Assembly: GCA_963576725.1 (NCBI GenBank)
Contig: OY755244.1
Span: forward strand, 33,948,446 to 34,012,445
DNA length: 64,000 nucleotides
Source of the DNA: Azorinus chamasolen
Lineage: Eukaryota > Mollusca > Bivalvia > Cardiida > Solecurtidae
Direction: 5' to 3'
This document shows positions 51,989 through 62,823 of this stretch, piece after piece (position 1 is the stretch's first letter; each line of letters starts with the position of its first letter). The notes beneath the pieces are model-generated. The model saw only the letters and a list, made by a program, of their open reading frames with translations. It had not been told where the DNA came from and did not search any database. Position numbers and translations under genes: made by a program.

Positions 51989-52196
51989 TACAGTAAAACC
52001 TCTCTTAACCGGAATTCTAGTATATAAGAATTTAGATACTTTTAGGCAGGTGGCTGCTTAATCCAGGGTGAAAGTCATGCAGAAAGCTCCTCTAGGAGCT
52101 TTCTGCATGACTTTCATCCTGCATTAAGCTGCCACCTGTCTCCAAGACCGATATTCATACTAAATTTAATGGCCGGTTAAGAGAGGTTTTACTGTA
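51989..52196. mobile_element. Family G element, complete, TA-flanked
   Basis: TACAGTAAAACCTCTCTTAA ... TTAAGAGAGGTTTTACTGTA, with core AGAAAGCTCCTCTAGGAGCT. Confidence 0.85.
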
Positions 52197-52229
52197 CTGC
52201 CAAAGAATTGTTCGAGCACCGAATCGTCC

Positions 52230-52800
52230 TGAAGGTAGGTTCCCACTGCCGATCACCCACTCCCCGACCAAGCTCGACCGAAGGCATGTACACGAGTTCT
52301 TCTCGACCTCTACTCGATCATACACGACCCTCGCGATCATTCATGACTCCTACACGACGTCAACTCAACAACCATTCCGATCTCTGCTCGATCATCTTGA
52401 CCCAGATACGATCCCTACACGGTCTCTAACCGATCAACTGGACCTCTGCTCGATCTCTACCCGACCAGATCGTCACGTTGATCGGGGAGCGATCGGGTAT
52501 TACTCGAATAGAGGTCGAGATGATCGGTTACAGATCGGGTAAATGACTTCATCCCGATCGCACTAGATCTCTACACGATTGTCTCCCGATCATCTCGACC
52601 TTCTACTCGATCAATATCCGACCGCTTTCCGATCGCTTCTCGAGCGCGTGGCTACTCAATCTCTACCCGAATTTTATTGAAATTCGGGTAGATGCCGACC
52701 AAGCTAGACCTCCCCGATCACTCCTGCCGAGCGAGCTAGACCAGTCCCCAATCATTTGATCGGACTTGCTCGAGTTGATCTGATCGGTAGTGGGACCCCA
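52230..52800. mobile_element. GATC/CGACC-rich fold-back element, about 570 bp
   Basis: Ends GTAGGTTCCCACTGCCGATC / GATCGGTAGTGGGACCCCAG. The interior is packed with CGATC, GATCGG, CTCGACC and TCTACTCGATC motifs on both strands and has a smaller inverted repeat around 52495-52600. GC-richer than its surroundings. Confidence 0.75.
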
Positions 52801-52825
52801 GCTTAACCCAGCCATCTTCTTACCA

Positions 52826-52955
52826 TTATACAAACCACTGGCACTAGATCGAAAAAGACTATAGTTTATTTATAGCACATAGTATACACCTGTATTAATG
52901 AACTGGGTGCTATAAATAAACTATAGCCTTTTTCGATCTGCTGCCAGTGACACAA
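52826..52955. mobile_element. Small fold-back element
   Basis: CCACTGGCACTAGATCGAAA ... TTTCGATCTGCTGCCAGTG; arms continue as AGACTATAGTTTATTTATAG. Confidence 0.8.
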
Positions 52956-53037
52956 ACCACCCCAATCCATTAGATTGACTTGTGGTCCTCGTCGTTCACG
53001 ACGGACGAACTATATAATGATTCTCATGAGAAGACCG

Positions 53038-53240
53038 TAAACCCTTTTCCTATTATATATTTATTCCAAATTTCAATACCTACTGAATATTTATGGACAC
53101 AATAGTTATAATTAAAAATATGGAAGGTGGAACATTCAATCCATTTTAGAAACTAAAGAAACACATTTTTCAAATGCCATTAGCAAACAGAGCAGAGCCG
53201 TCTGATCTGGGTCTACTCTGTTTGCAAATGCGTGAAAATG
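53038..53240. mobile_element. Family A element with half palindrome deleted
   Basis: AAACCCTTTTCCTATTATAT start; stem GCAAACAGAGCAGAGCCGTC-TGATCTGGGTCTACTCTGTTTGC lacks most of the left arm. Confidence 0.7.
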
Positions 53241-53287
53241 CTAAGTTTAATCGTGTGGAAAATTGAATGTCTGTTTCAATTGTCCTA

Positions 53288-53605
53288 TGACCGGCAGCGT
53301 GGCTCAGTGGTAGAGCGTCCGCCTGCGGTACGGAAGGTCGTGGGTTCGATCCCCGGGTTCGATCCCCGGCCGCGACAGACCAAAAGTCGTTAAAAGTTGG
53401 TACTAGTAGCTCCCTTGTCTACGCTCGACATTAAAGGTGTAGTTCTAGGACTTGTCGGCCCAGTGTCAGGATAATGTGACTGGGTGGGGTGTCCTTGCCA
53501 TGTACCTGCGGTAGGGGTATTCAATGTATAACTTGTCTCATGCGGGTGCCGTCTGCAAATAACTGAAATACTGTTGGTCGGACGTAAAACCCAACTCACT
53601 CCCCC
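53288..53605 (+). mobile_element. tRNA-derived SINE of molluscan V-SINE/RUDI-like type
   Basis: The head is tRNA-like, with A-box TGGCTCAGTGG and B-box GGTTCGATCCC. The B-box is duplicated as a 13-bp tandem (53342 and 53355). A conserved central region (GGACTTGTCGGCCCAG...) and a tail reading GGACGTAAAACCCAACTCAC follow; the tail form is widespread in mollusc SINEs. The RUDI/V-SINE assignment is from memory of the family and needs alignment. Confidence 0.7.
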
Positions 53606-53609
53606 AATT

Positions 53610-53990
53610 GTCCATGTTATTCCTTTTTTAAAAATTTTTTTTATTTCAAAACACATTATCACAGTAACAAACAGTGTCGATCCTGATGAGATGCCGATGA
53701 CCGGTTACTCAGCTGAAAAAAGCCCCAATGAACTATACAAGGGAAGTAAAATGCGCAACGAGATGACAACATGTAATAACAATTACCTCCCTTATTGGAT
53801 CTGAATGATGCAGTGGAGGGGATGGTTACAATGACAGTGATGATGAAAAGACTTGACTTGGATATTCATATCAGACTATTGATATGAGTAGAATCTGACC
53901 TCTCTCTCAAAGGCTCAAATCTGACCAATCAAAAACTTGAGAACGAACTCAGACTCAACTAAACGTTTTATAAGCATGGACTCAGGACTC
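53610..53990. mobile_element. Family C fragment and family J fold-back
   Basis: 53640-53705 resembles the middle of family C. 53870-53985 has family J arms (AATCTGACC...TCAAATCTGACCAATCAA). Confidence 0.5.
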
Positions 53991-54029
53991 CTCTGAACTT
54001 GGTCTACACCGTTTACAAATACCAGTGCA

Positions 54030-54800
54030 CTCGTTTCACTCATTGAAAGAGTTATCTTATTGGTGTCAATGTGTTGTTAAAGCTATATATAACCACTCTG
54101 GCGTCACTGTACCGTCAGTGCTGTATGGCTATTCTGTTGTGTCATTAGTGCTATCTGACTGTTTTGGTGTCAATGTCGTTAGCCTACGTAACTATTTTGG
54201 TGTCACTGTGCTGGCCATTTTAGTGTCAATGTGCCGTTAGTGCTATATAACCGTATTGGTGTCAATGCCGTTAGCCTTTATAACTATTTTAGTGTCAGTG
54301 TCAGTTCTCGTATATTGTAGTTTTAGTATGACTATGTCGTTCGTGATATATATTATTTTATTGCAAATGTCGTTAACCTATATAACTATTTTCAGTGCTA
54401 TAATATCCCTTTCCCTGTTCTATATTTAGTCCAAATTTCAATACCTACTGAATATTCATGGACAAAATAATTATAATGAAATATGGGAGGTGGACCATTG
54501 TAGCCATTTTAGAAAGAAAAGAAACAGATATATCAAAGTCTATGAGCAAACAGAGCAGACCCTGATCAGACGGCTCCTCTAGGAGCCGTCTGATCTGGGT
54601 CTACTATGTTTGCAAATGCGTGAAAACACGTTTATATGAGGGAAAGGGGTATATGACCATTTTAGTGCCACTGTGTCGTTAATGCTATACAGCCATGTTG
54701 GTGTCAATCGCGTTAACCTATATAACTATTTTAGTGTCAGTGTCAGTGCTAGATGACAATTTCGGTGTCATTGTGTTACATTTATGTTATATGACCATTG
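54030..54800. repeat. Minisatellite, about 36-bp units, interrupted by family A
   Basis: Units like GTGCTATATAACCATTTTGG-TGTCAATGTCGTTA at 54030-54400 and 54650-54790. The family A element 54405-54650 (palindrome 54544-54614) interrupts the array. Confidence 0.8.
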
Positions 54801-55026
54801 TCTAAGACAGCTGTTGATGTTATAGCCAACTGCGACTAGGCCCGATGGAAATAAAACCGCCCTACCTCCTTTCAAGCAACTCATTGATCAGGTTATATTT
54901 ACATTCGCCCTGCAACGTCCTTATATAACCTTATTCTAAAAAGAAAGTTGCATTTTCCCATGAACGTTCAATTCAATACCGGATCCGTAGAAATATAAGA
55001 AATACAATGGAATATAAATATAAGAA

Positions 55027-55177
55027 ATGAATGACGTGCTCCCGGTGTTCATGAGGTTATGCAACGCATACCTTTACGAGCAAAGATTCACGTGAAGCCC
55101 TTCGGGCTTCACTAACTTTGCTCGTAAAGCTATGCGTTGCATAACCTCATGAACACCCGAAGCACATCATTCATTTC
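55027..55177. mobile_element. Near-perfect 150-bp palindrome
   Basis: AATGATGTGCT...-type arms: GGTGTTCATGAGGTTATGCA-ACGCATA pairs with its complement; the centre is GAAGCCCTTCGGGCTTC. Confidence 0.9.
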
Positions 55178-55182
55178 TTAAT

Positions 55183-55962
55183 TAACTCTTTTGCTGTCAA
55201 ATTTTGTCGTCTGCTACCCTTGTCGCCTGCTGCAATTTTTTTTATTTTTTTTTTTACATTTCTTCATTTTTGTTTAAAAACCAGTCACACAATAACAAAC
55301 AGTTTGGATCCTGATCAGGCGCGCCGAGTTACTCGACGTCTCATCTGGATCCAAACTGTTTGCATAGGTAATCACAGATGCGACATCGGTAGCGAAATGG
55401 TTATAAACTTTTCTCTCTTCTATGTTTATTACAAATTTCAATACCTAATGAAGAATTATGGACAAAATAGTTATAATGAAATATGGAAGGTGGAACATTG
55501 CAGCAATTTTAGAAACTAAAGAAGCAGATCTATCAAATTCCACTAGCAAACAGAGCAGACCCGGATCAGACGGCTCCTATAGGAGCCGTCTGATCTGGGT
55601 CTACCTTGTTTGCAGATGCGTGAAAACACGTTTATATGAGGAAAAGGGTTAAGATAATACTCGGACTCTGACGAATCAGATACTTGAGAATGAACTATAA
55701 CCACGTGATCAGATAAACCATTTACTCCATAAATACACCTTTCTACGCCTTTGTAAACAGAGTAGACCCAGATCAGACGGCTCCTGAAGGAGCCGTCTGA
55801 TCATGGTCTGCTCTGCTTGCTTACGATATAGTATAGATATAATTCTGTTGTTTCTGCCACGGCCAAATATTCCTGTGCCCATGCGACATTAACACTAATT
55901 AATCTAATTAACATTCATGACGTCATTATTTCTTACATGAATATTCATGAAGGAAAGGGTTA
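55183..55962. mobile_element. Family C, family A and family A-variant elements in series
   Basis: Family C 55183-55402 (an inner arm is changed to CAGGCGCGCCGAG), family A 55401-55651, and a variant at about 55714-55962 with palindrome 55755-55825. Confidence 0.75.
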
Positions 55963-56717
55963 AAGCTCACAATACCTAAATGAACTCCGCATGTGTTATT
56001 GGGGATTGAATACAAAGAAATAAGGCAAAATGTTTATTAGATACACGATACACACGATACACGATACATCTAGAAAATGCAAAACGAATCTTATTTACAG
56101 TCTCTTCGGGGCGATTCTAAAGAGTGGTCACAACACAGGGTTTGGTGCAGAAATAAAGAAGTTATTCATGAATATGTTTTAATTTTATCTGTACCCCTGC
56201 CTAATACATTAAACAATGGAGGAGCATTTAGTGACCATGTTGCATGTCACGTGCCGTGTCGATTGCTGTCAATCGAGCGCACTCGATGACATTCCTGCTA
56301 TCAGTGACAGTCAAGAAAAGCGTGCAAAGAGCAGACGATATCCAAGGTGGGAAAACATGGACTCAATCTACGGAGGTATGACAGTAAACATTCACATTTC
56401 CGATAGATTTAATGTATTGATAAGCATTATGAAAGCATTAATAGATTAGTTTGGGATTTATATCCATCGATATGAGCTAGCGTGGCTGGGCTGGGCTGGG
56501 CTGTATTTAGCATGTAGCAAATTCACATCTTTTTTTTGTTATTTAGAAGTCGCCCAGCTATAAATCTGATTCAGTTCCACAGAATTTACGTGAGAAACAC
56601 TTACACCTTTGAATCACAGGTAGAATAAGTGCTCAAATTTATTTCAGCCGTTCGTATTATGAAAGTTTTCATACGCGTTTGTTATGTGAAAACGAGGTGC
56701 ACCGGATATCACAGCAG
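55963..56717. other. Family I half-copy in otherwise unclassified sequence
   Basis: 56035-56065 is (ACACGATA)n. 56110-56160 is one arm of family I (GATTCTAAAGAGTGGTCACA). 56160-56717 shows no repeat family; open frames without domain. Confidence 0.35.
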
Positions 56718-56981
56718 TTAACCCTCTCCCTGATGAATATTCATGTAGGAAATAATGACGTCATGAATATTAACAAGATTATTTTGTATACATGTAATGG
56801 CATTTAAACACATGAAATTTTGGCCCAGACAGAAGCTATAGAATCATATCTATATTATATCATAAGCAAACAGAGCAGACCCTGATCAGACGGTTCCTAT
56901 AGGAGCCGTCTGATCTGGGTCTTCTCTGTTTGCAAACTTTGCAGATGCGTCAAAATGCGCTTACATAAGGGAAAGGGTTAA
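56718..56981. mobile_element. Family A variant, complete, TTAA-flanked
   Basis: TTAACCCTCTCCCTGATGAA ... AAGGGAAAGGGTTAA; palindrome 56868-56932. Confidence 0.8.
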
Positions 56982-57214
56982 TCAAATCAGACTGGTCATT
57001 TAATACTTTGGTTGTTTCGTTCTGCAATCATAGCTTTTACTGTCGCCAGAGTCGGTAATATTTTCCCTTGCCACTTTACTTTTTGTGATAAATAATTATA
57101 ATAGATATACATGAGCACATACATACATACATGTATACATATATACATAATACATTTTGCATAGGTCTGGAAGCATTGTAGTTGCAAGCATTTAGCCCGT
57201 TAGTGTACAGTGTC

Positions 57215-57661
57215 CCTGGGACATGGGCAAACAGTGTAGACCCAGATCAAAGGGTTCCTAAAGGAGCCCTCTGATCAGTGTCTGTACTGTTTGCTGAATT
57301 CCAGCAAAAATGTTGCCGCTGTGCCCCTCCACGTGATAAATAAACGGGTTCCAAAGTACGATGGGGGAAGGGCTTACTTCAATAATATGGGGATAATTGG
57401 GGGGGGGGGGTGTTTTTTTTTAAAAAAAAATGTTTGTCTATTTGTCTCTTTAAAGTACAGTAGAACATATGTCTTAAGTGGCAATTCGTTTTGACCACAG
57501 GAGTCTTAATAAGCAGGTGGTTGCTTAATGTAGGTTAAAAGTAATGCAGAAGATCCTATAGGAACTTTCACCATTACTTTTGACTTGCATTAAGCTACCA
57601 CCTGCCTTACAGACCCATAATAAGACCTCTTTTTATGACCGCTTAAGACAGATTCCATTGT
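57215..57661. mobile_element. CAAACAGTG palindrome, G/T-runs and family H element
   Basis: 57226-57295 palindrome (GCAAACAGTGTAGACCCAGA ...), then a G-run and T-run (57400-57420). 57457-57661 is family H (ACAGTAGAACATATGTCTTA ... CTTAAGACAGATTCCATTGT). Confidence 0.7.
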
Positions 57662-57899
57662 ATTTCAAACGTATGGCTACGTCCGGACCGGCCAATTATA
57701 TTGTTGGCGGAAGAAAACCCCAATGGTTCTTAATTGCATTGTTTCGTGCATAGAAGGAAACCCGGTAGAAACGCCGACCTACCAAAGTGAATGTATTACA
57801 CATAGAGAAATAAGATATTAGCATTTCTGAAGTTATTAATGCTCTAGATACAGAATTATTATGCACTGGCACTAAGCTACAGATAAACGTGCATACCCA

Positions 57900-58480
57900 A
57901 ATACCAAAGTCGCCATTTCTCAACCAAACCCTATACTGTGACCACTCTTTAGAATCGTCTCTCGGAGACGATTCTAAAGAGTGGTCACAATATAGAGTTT
58001 GGTGGAGAAATAATGGATCAATTCTTGAAAATGTTTAAATTTACGCATCTTATCTGGATCTCTGCGCAGCTTAATATTATTCATAGCATGTTAACATACT
58101 CAGAAGAGTAACAATTGGAGTGACTGTGATGATTTACTTGCTAGAATGGGTTTCAAAGAAACGTGATTTCAAAGAAACATTATTGGGGTTTATGTTTAGC
58201 TTGCATTTCTGTGTTAAAATAAGTACAATATAGTAGGTAATGTTTTCAACACCAACTTCACAAGAGCTACACAGTAGACATTTTCTGTCTTCAAAAAGAA
58301 TTCCGTCATATCCATAGCAACAGATAAAGGAGCGTATTTAAATACTAAAATCGTCAATTCTCCACCAAACTACATGTTGTGACCACTCTTGAGAATCGTC
58401 TCTTCGAGACGAGACGATTCTAAAGAGTGGTCACAACATAGAGTTTGGTGTTATACTTGAAATGTTTTACGTTACGCATC
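57900..58480. mobile_element. Two family I elements
   Basis: 57925-58030 and 58345-58455 share a palindrome of TTTAGAATCGTCTCTCGAGA-CGATT type, flanked by CACCAAAC and TTGGTGGAGAA. 58060-58340 is unclassified. Confidence 0.75.
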
Positions 58481-58559
58481 TTATCTGGACCTTTGAAATT
58501 ATTATCGTCTAGTTTTTACAAGTAACTTGTTATTTGCTGTTCTAAATTTGAAAATATTC

Positions 58560-59110
58560 TGTTTGACATTGCTATCCGGAAAAGTTAACTGCACTGGTTG
58601 CACAATCAACTTGTAAATAGTGCAGACCCTGATGAGACAGCTCCTGCAGGAGCTGTCTCATCTGGGTCTTCACTATTTACAGGTAGGTATATTGACGTGA
58701 ATTACAAGCGAAGGGCTAAGTATGATTCGAATCCATGGATAGATTTCTTTAACCCTTTCCCTGCTGAATATTCATGTAAGAAATAATGACATCATGAATA
58801 TTTATTAGCTGAAGTTTTATAATGCCGTATGTAAACAGGATTATTTTGGCATTGGTAGACACTGTAGATTCAGATATATTATAAGTTCATAAGCAAACAG
58901 AGATGACCCTAATCAGACGGCTCCTATATATAGGAGGAATAATATCAATGAGCTTAACAAAGGAATTTTTGACTTCGGCAGAAAGTGTAGAATCAGATCT
59001 ATATAAATATATAAGCAAACAGAGCAGATCCTGATCAAAACGGCTCCTACATGAGCCATATGGTCTGAGTCTACTCTATTTGCAAAGGCGTAGAAAGGCG
59101 TATTTATAGA
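58560..59110. mobile_element. Family E fragment and two family A variants
   Basis: 58613-58682 is an intact family E palindrome without its left outer part. 58750-58945 and about 58930-59110 are family A variants (the first truncated in mid-hairpin). Confidence 0.7.
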
Positions 59111-59384
59111 GGATTTGATTGCTGAAATACTCTATCTTGAATGTGTCTCAATTAGTCTACGTATGTTCGGCTGTCTTATCAGGAATTGATTATCCCAAAT
59201 ACAGTAGAATATTGGTGCAGTTCATTCTTTTTTCCTTTTTTTTTGTAAAAAAAGCCTCCTCTTACTTTTGTCGTAATTCAGACAAGTCAACCATTTGTAA
59301 CATCTAGTTTCACACTAGGAAACTCATAAGGATGGGTCAATTAAAAATGAACAGTGCACACATATTGCTGTTTTTCTCGGCAAA

Positions 59385-60073
59385 ATTTCGAACCTGAGAA
59401 AAACGGACACTTCTGAAAACTGGACGATCGATCTTCCCCGAGGGGGTCCGGTTTTCACAGGTTTCACTGTACTCGGTCATCCTACAAACTATACAACTTG
59501 TTTAAAATGGTTTATCCATTTTTATATAATGCATCGGGGAAATAAAATATTGAATGAACCAATGACACGCGTGCACTGTCAGTTGCAAATAGTGTAGACC
59601 AATATCAGGGGGGGGGGGCTCCTAGAGAGTCAGGGTCTTCACTGTTGCCATACAAAAATCCTCACATAAGTTGTACCCTTTCATACGGTATGGGCTCTAC
59701 CAATAAACAATAATGGACTATACCACTCTGAAAAATTCTGGACTGAAAGAGTTAATTTTGTCCAAAAAGAAATAATGTGCAGTAAAATATCTACCTAGGT
59801 TTATTATGGAAGTTACCTCTACCTAATGCAAAAATACGACGGGCCTTAATTTCCTTGCCATTGCCAATTTGCGTAATAATTCAGTGCGGACCTTTTCTGT
59901 GATATCTAAATTTTCCAAACTTAAAATTTCAGATCCATCAGTTATGATAGGCAAAACAATATGATTAAATTATTTTATTTCTAAGTCGACAGGTAAGTCA
60001 GTACATGTATTGTTTATTTTGTAAAATTGGATATGTGCCTTATTTGCTAGTTCACTCACACGCATCCGGGCTT
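59385..60073. other. Tigger-like end, G-run palindrome, unclassified sequence
   Basis: 59390-59475 pairs CTGAGAAAAACGGACACTTC with TCCGGTTTTCACAGG. 59580-59650 is a CAAATAGTG palindrome broken by a G-run (59609-59618). 59660-60073 is unclassified. Confidence 0.4.
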
Positions 60074-60304
60074 TTAACCCATTCCCTCATAGGCTATTTT
60101 TAGATCCAACTACTTTGAATAAATCTACCGAAAAGGAGCATTATCTAGTGAAAAGGAAACTTTCAGAATTTTGTAGTTTTTTGAAACCATCGTGATAAAT
60201 AGAGCATTTGCTCCTATAGGAGCAAATGCTCTATTTATCACAATGATTTCACCAAAGGACCTTTACAGAGGCGTAGAAAGGCGTATTTATGGAGGAAGGG
60301 TTAA
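60074..60304. mobile_element. Family B element, complete, TTAA-flanked
   Basis: TTAACCCATTCCCTCATAGG ... TATTTATGGAGGAAGGGTTAA; palindrome 60190-60245. Confidence 0.82.
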
Positions 60305-60419
60305 GAACGAACCATTACCGGAGGAACTCATGCCCTGGTGATGAGAGTGACTTATCTACTAATGTAAATTGGAAATGTTGATCGTTTCTAGCGCCAAAAA
60401 TAACAGTCGTAGGACTTTT

Positions 60420-61060
60420 TGACACATATATAACTAACTGGTACCTATAGGACTAACTGGCACCTACATGACATAGGATTAACTGCCACCTATATGACTG
60501 ACTGGAACATATATGACTAACTGACACCTATAGGACCAACTGACACATATATGACTGACACCTATAGGACAAACTGACACCTATATGACTGATTGACACA
60601 TATAGGACCAACTGACACCTATAGGACTGACTGACACATATAGGACTAACTGACACATATAGGACCAACTGACATCTATATGACTGACTGGTATATATTA
60701 GAACAACTGACACCTATATGACCATCTGACACTATAGGAATAACTGACACATATAGCACTGGCACATATAGCACTGACATCTAAAGAACCGACTAGCACC
60801 TATAGGACTTAGGACTAACTGACACCTATATGACTAACTGGCACCTATATGATTAACTGACACCTACAGGACTTAGGACTAACTGACACCTATAAGACTA
60901 ACTGGCACCTATAGGGAAACTGTCACCTTTAGAACTGACACCTATAGCACTGACACCTATAGGACTAACTGACTAAGTGACACCTATATGACCAACGGAC
61001 ACCTATATGATTGACACCTATTTAACTAATTGTAACCTATATGACTAACAGGAACATATT
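60420..61060. repeat. Minisatellite, about 19-20-bp units
   Basis: ACTAACTGACACCTATATG units with frequent length variants; open frames in it are incidental. Confidence 0.88.
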
Positions 61061-61064
61061 TTTA

Positions 61065-61314
61065 TTAACCCTTCGCTTGCTATTCACGTCGATATACCTA
61101 CCTGTAAATAGTAAAGACCCAGATGAGACAGCTCCTGCAGGAGCTGTCTCATCAGGGTCTGCACTCTTTACAAGTTGATTGAGCAACCAATGCACTCCAG
61201 AGCAGTGATTGCACAGCGAAATACTTGTACACAGTGAAGATATATGTAATTATACAACAGGGCATGGGTAAAGTAGGAGAACTGTGTTTTAAAATTCAGC
61301 AAGAGCAGGGTTAA
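61065..61314. mobile_element. Family E element, complete, TTAA-flanked
   Basis: TTAACCCTTCGCTTGC ... AAGAGCAGGGTTAA; core ACAGCTCCTGCAGGAGCTGT. Confidence 0.85.
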
Positions 61315-61689
61315 TGTAGTGGGCAGCACATAGAATATCCAATGTATTTACTCTGTACTTACTCTGCTGTGGTTACTCTGCATTTATTCTACAATTATAG
61401 AAGTATCCTCCCAATTTGACCTGAAACTCATGCATATTCCGTGTATTACCGTCGGTAATGTTCGGAAAAAATCCCGAAGGTATAACAATGCTCTATAAGA
61501 ATACAATCCTCGTGGAACATGATTACTTTTGGTTGTCACAGAGTATAACAGAGTTTATCCCGGTAAACACGCCGAAACTAAATCGAGTCTCAGGTCATAT
61601 TGGAAGGATAATACCTTAGTTTACCTGTAGTTACTGTGTATTCATTCCACTGTAGTTATTTTTGATCACTTTACAGTGATTTTCTGATA

Positions 61690-62043
61690 CAGTGCTCCCT
61701 CTCTGGAACGACACCATTTGGGATACAATGATTGTATGTGTTGTTCAGAGGGAGTTGTATCAAACATAATTAGCTAGTTTGCAGATCCCCAGATAAGGTG
61801 TATGTCTAGAACTAAAACTGTTATGCCTCACTCAACCCTATGTTGTGACCACTCTTTAGAATCGTCACAAAGTGACGATTCTAAAGAGTGGTCACAACAT
61901 AGGGTTTGATGGAGGCATACAGAAAATACGATGGAAAAAGTTGTTTCTGGGGCCTTGTTGTTTCGGAAACAGTGACATGCGTTGTTGTAAGGAGGGAATC
62001 GTTATTGAGATGGCCGTTGTAGGGAGGGAGCACTGTACTGCAA
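61690..62043. mobile_element. Tigger-like element with family I nested
   Basis: ACAGTGCTCCCTCTCTGGAA ... TAGGGAGGGAGCACTGTA ends. Family I (61785-61930), with a perfect palindrome around AGAATCGTCACAAAGTGACG, lies inside. Confidence 0.75.
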
Positions 62044-62099
62044 AGGTTATCGATACAGAGCCTTCTGATGTGGTGGGTGGTGAAATAAAATTAGGCTTG

Positions 62100-62472
62100 T
62101 GCAAGTAGAGATGCAATGTAGATCCTGATCGGACGCTACACTGCAAAATATCGGTCCACATTTGTGTCTGTGTGTATTTTTCGCATTACAAGCAGTGGAC
62201 CTTACTTTAACTGGTCATTATAAATAAGACTATTTCTTCAAGGATATATAATATAGATATGATTCTACAATTTCTGCCATGGCCAAAGATCCCTGTGCCA
62301 ATTGGCTATTATAACAACGATTCTAATTAATATGCATAATGTTCGAAATGGGTAAGTTCGATCCCAGAGACACATACACTGTCATTTGTAAACAGTTAAG
62401 AACCAGATCAGAGGGTTCATAGAGGAGCCCCCTGATCAGTGTCTGCTCTGTTTTTTCAAAACCGTCTAGCGT
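62100..62472. mobile_element. Decayed palindromes in the TLR 3' flank
   Basis: 62110-62160 and 62385-62450 (GTAAACAGTTAAGAACCAGA ... CAGTGTCTGCTCTGTTT). Between them are family A-type ATTCATGAC fragments. Confidence 0.5.
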
Positions 62473-62722
62473 TTAACCCTTTCCCTCATATAAACGTGTT
62501 TTCACGCATTTGCAAACAGGGTAGACCCAGATCAGACGGCTCCTAGAGGAGCCGTCTGATCAGGGTCTGCTCTGTTTGCTGATTGAATTTGAAAGATCTG
62601 TTTCTTTACTCTCTAAAATGACTACAATGCTCCACCTTCCATATTTCATTATAACTACTTTGTTCATGAATATTCAATAGGTATGGACATTTGAAATAAA
62701 CATAGAACAGGGAAAGGGTTAA
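62473..62722. mobile_element. Family A element, complete, inverted
   Basis: TTAACCCTTTCCCTCATATA ... AACAGGGAAAGGGTTAA; palindrome 62507-62580. It lies 100 bp past the TLR stop. Confidence 0.88.
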
Positions 62723-62823
62723 GCCTTTTGTACTGAGTGGACTCGTTTGTTATACACTGAGGGGATATTCCACCTTGATTATTCATGGGTGAAAGGATTA
62801 AAATCAAGTGTGTGTTTTGGGGT

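Noticed and set aside
53288..53380. Functional tRNA gene
   Set aside because: The duplicated B-box and attached SINE body show a retroposon head, and the anticodon arm does not form a normal tRNA.
53390..53662. 90-codon minus-strand frame
   Set aside because: Antisense to the SINE body.
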